Shown here piece by piece: positions 63,427 to 64,000 of a DNA stretch of 64,000 nucleotides (position 1 is the stretch's first letter; each line of letters starts with the position of its first letter). The notes beneath the pieces were generated by a model. The model was not told the origin of the DNA, did not search any database, and was given only the letters and a program-made list of their open reading frames with translations. The position numbers and the translations under genes are program-made. Source of the DNA: Planctomycetota bacterium (GTDB lineage Bacteria > Planctomycetota > UBA8108 > JACQVS01); the NCBI GenBank assembly GCA_028280485.1, contig JANQLS010000112.1, positions 84,683 through 148,682 on the forward strand, given 5' to 3'.

Positions 63427-64000
63427 TCAGAATCTCTCCCCAATCTTTCCTGAACTCAATCGATTCAATTCATATCTAATCAGTTTTTTAAATTTGGGAT
63501 AGGGATATTGCTTCTCTAACTGCCTCAAACTCTTTCCCAACTTGTAGTCCGTGTCGATACCTTCTTTAGCTAAGGTATTCAAGAGCAATCGATCTAATTT
63601 CACATCAAACTCTCGGCGTAAATCTAAATATTCGGCCCAGCGATCTAAGCGAGGAAAATCCACCTTCGACAGCTCAATCATCAGGCGAGTCCATTTAACG
63701 ATATCATTTTTAGCGTTCGACTCTTTCGCCAGATCTAAGTTCTTCCTGAACTGTTTGACTTGGTTTTTGAGGAGAGTGGCCTCCCCCTGAACCCAACGGT
63801 AAACTTCTTGAGAGTCGAGTCTTCGCTCCCACGATGTTCTCATCTTCCCGAAGGGATCTAAGACGACCAGCGCAGGCAAGCGGCTAATCTTGTATTCTTG
63901 GGTGGCTTCTAAGACATTATCCGAGGTGATCGTCGCCCCGATCGCGATGGAATCGATCGCCTGGGCGAATTTGGGTTCTCGGCGAACGGGTGGAGGGCGA
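63427..64000 (-). CDS. Thioredoxin-fold protein, partial (5' end off window)
   Basis: The frame is open from the window edge. It shows EYKISRLPALVVLDPFGKMRTS, the cis-Pro and strand of a thioredoxin-like domain, then a Lys-rich helical C-terminus (about 130 residues) with repeated WTRLMIELSK- and DRWAEYLDL-like segments. The part that would hold a CxxC lies outside the window. Family and partner unknown. Confidence 0.65.
   Translation of the reverse strand, partial: RPPPVRREPKFAQAIDSIAIGATITSDNVLEATQEYKISRLPALVVLDPFGKMRTSWERRLDSQEVYRWVQGEATLLKNQVKQFRKNLDLAKESNAKNDIVKWTRLMIELSKVDFPRLDRWAEYLDLRREFDVKLDRLLLNTLAKEGIDTDYKLGKSLRQLEKQYPYPKFKKLIRYELNRLSSGKIGERF

Overview
The window reads as a chromosomal segment of a PVC-superphylum bacterium, most likely a Planctomycetota member of moderate GC. 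The clues are a very long secreted dehydrogenase/HEAT/cytochrome c protein of the type typical of that group, dockerin-like surface proteins, a Ser/Thr kinase with propeller and TPR tail, and a hopanoid radical-SAM gene. This assignment rests on gene content alone.

Layout. 1-4.2 kb (minus): a complex I operon nuoABCD-H without nuoEFG between D and H; it runs off the left edge. 5-17.2 kb: single metabolic genes (SMP-30 lactonase-like lipoprotein, PVC heme protein, Ca/Na antiporter, Fe-alcohol dehydrogenase, PQQ-like propeller, zincless Fpg), a two-gene membrane unit, and nadA coupled to a small helix-rich protein. 18.3-33.0 kb (plus): a complete 14-gene nuoA-N operon. 33.9-44.7 kb: a sugar transferase, a lipoprotein and two giant secreted proteins. 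45-53 kb: hpnH with a small partner, a CysRS-like protein without its catalytic motifs, and an SGNH-MBOAT-SGNH acyl-transfer operon. 53.3-64 kb: the kinase, then tyrS-glutaredoxin, an IscU-like scaffold, thioredoxin, a DsbD-like thiol reductase with an in-frame UGA at its active-site cysteine, a membrane protein and a partial thioredoxin-like protein.

The most notable coding signal is at 60090-62663. A DsbD-like protein has TGA exactly where the first Cys of its C-terminal thioredoxin CxxC should be, and the frame stays open and homologous afterwards. It is a candidate selenoprotein (UGNC motif). It sits about 380 bp from a divergent thioredoxin gene, in a neighbourhood of redox and Fe-S genes.

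The most notable non-coding signal is the density of palindromic repeats. Three kinds are visible: REP/REPIN-like units (a GTAG head followed by a hairpin whose stem varies with compensatory changes), longer inverted-repeat elements with ends like ATTTCAAGCGCGAAG, and four modular arrays of about five consecutive hairpins, two of them inside the complex I operons. Several genes end with a TAG stop that is the GTAG of such a unit, and one gene (the IscU-like scaffold) takes its C-terminus from a REP unit.

No rRNA, tRNA, CRISPR array or intact transposase gene was recognised.
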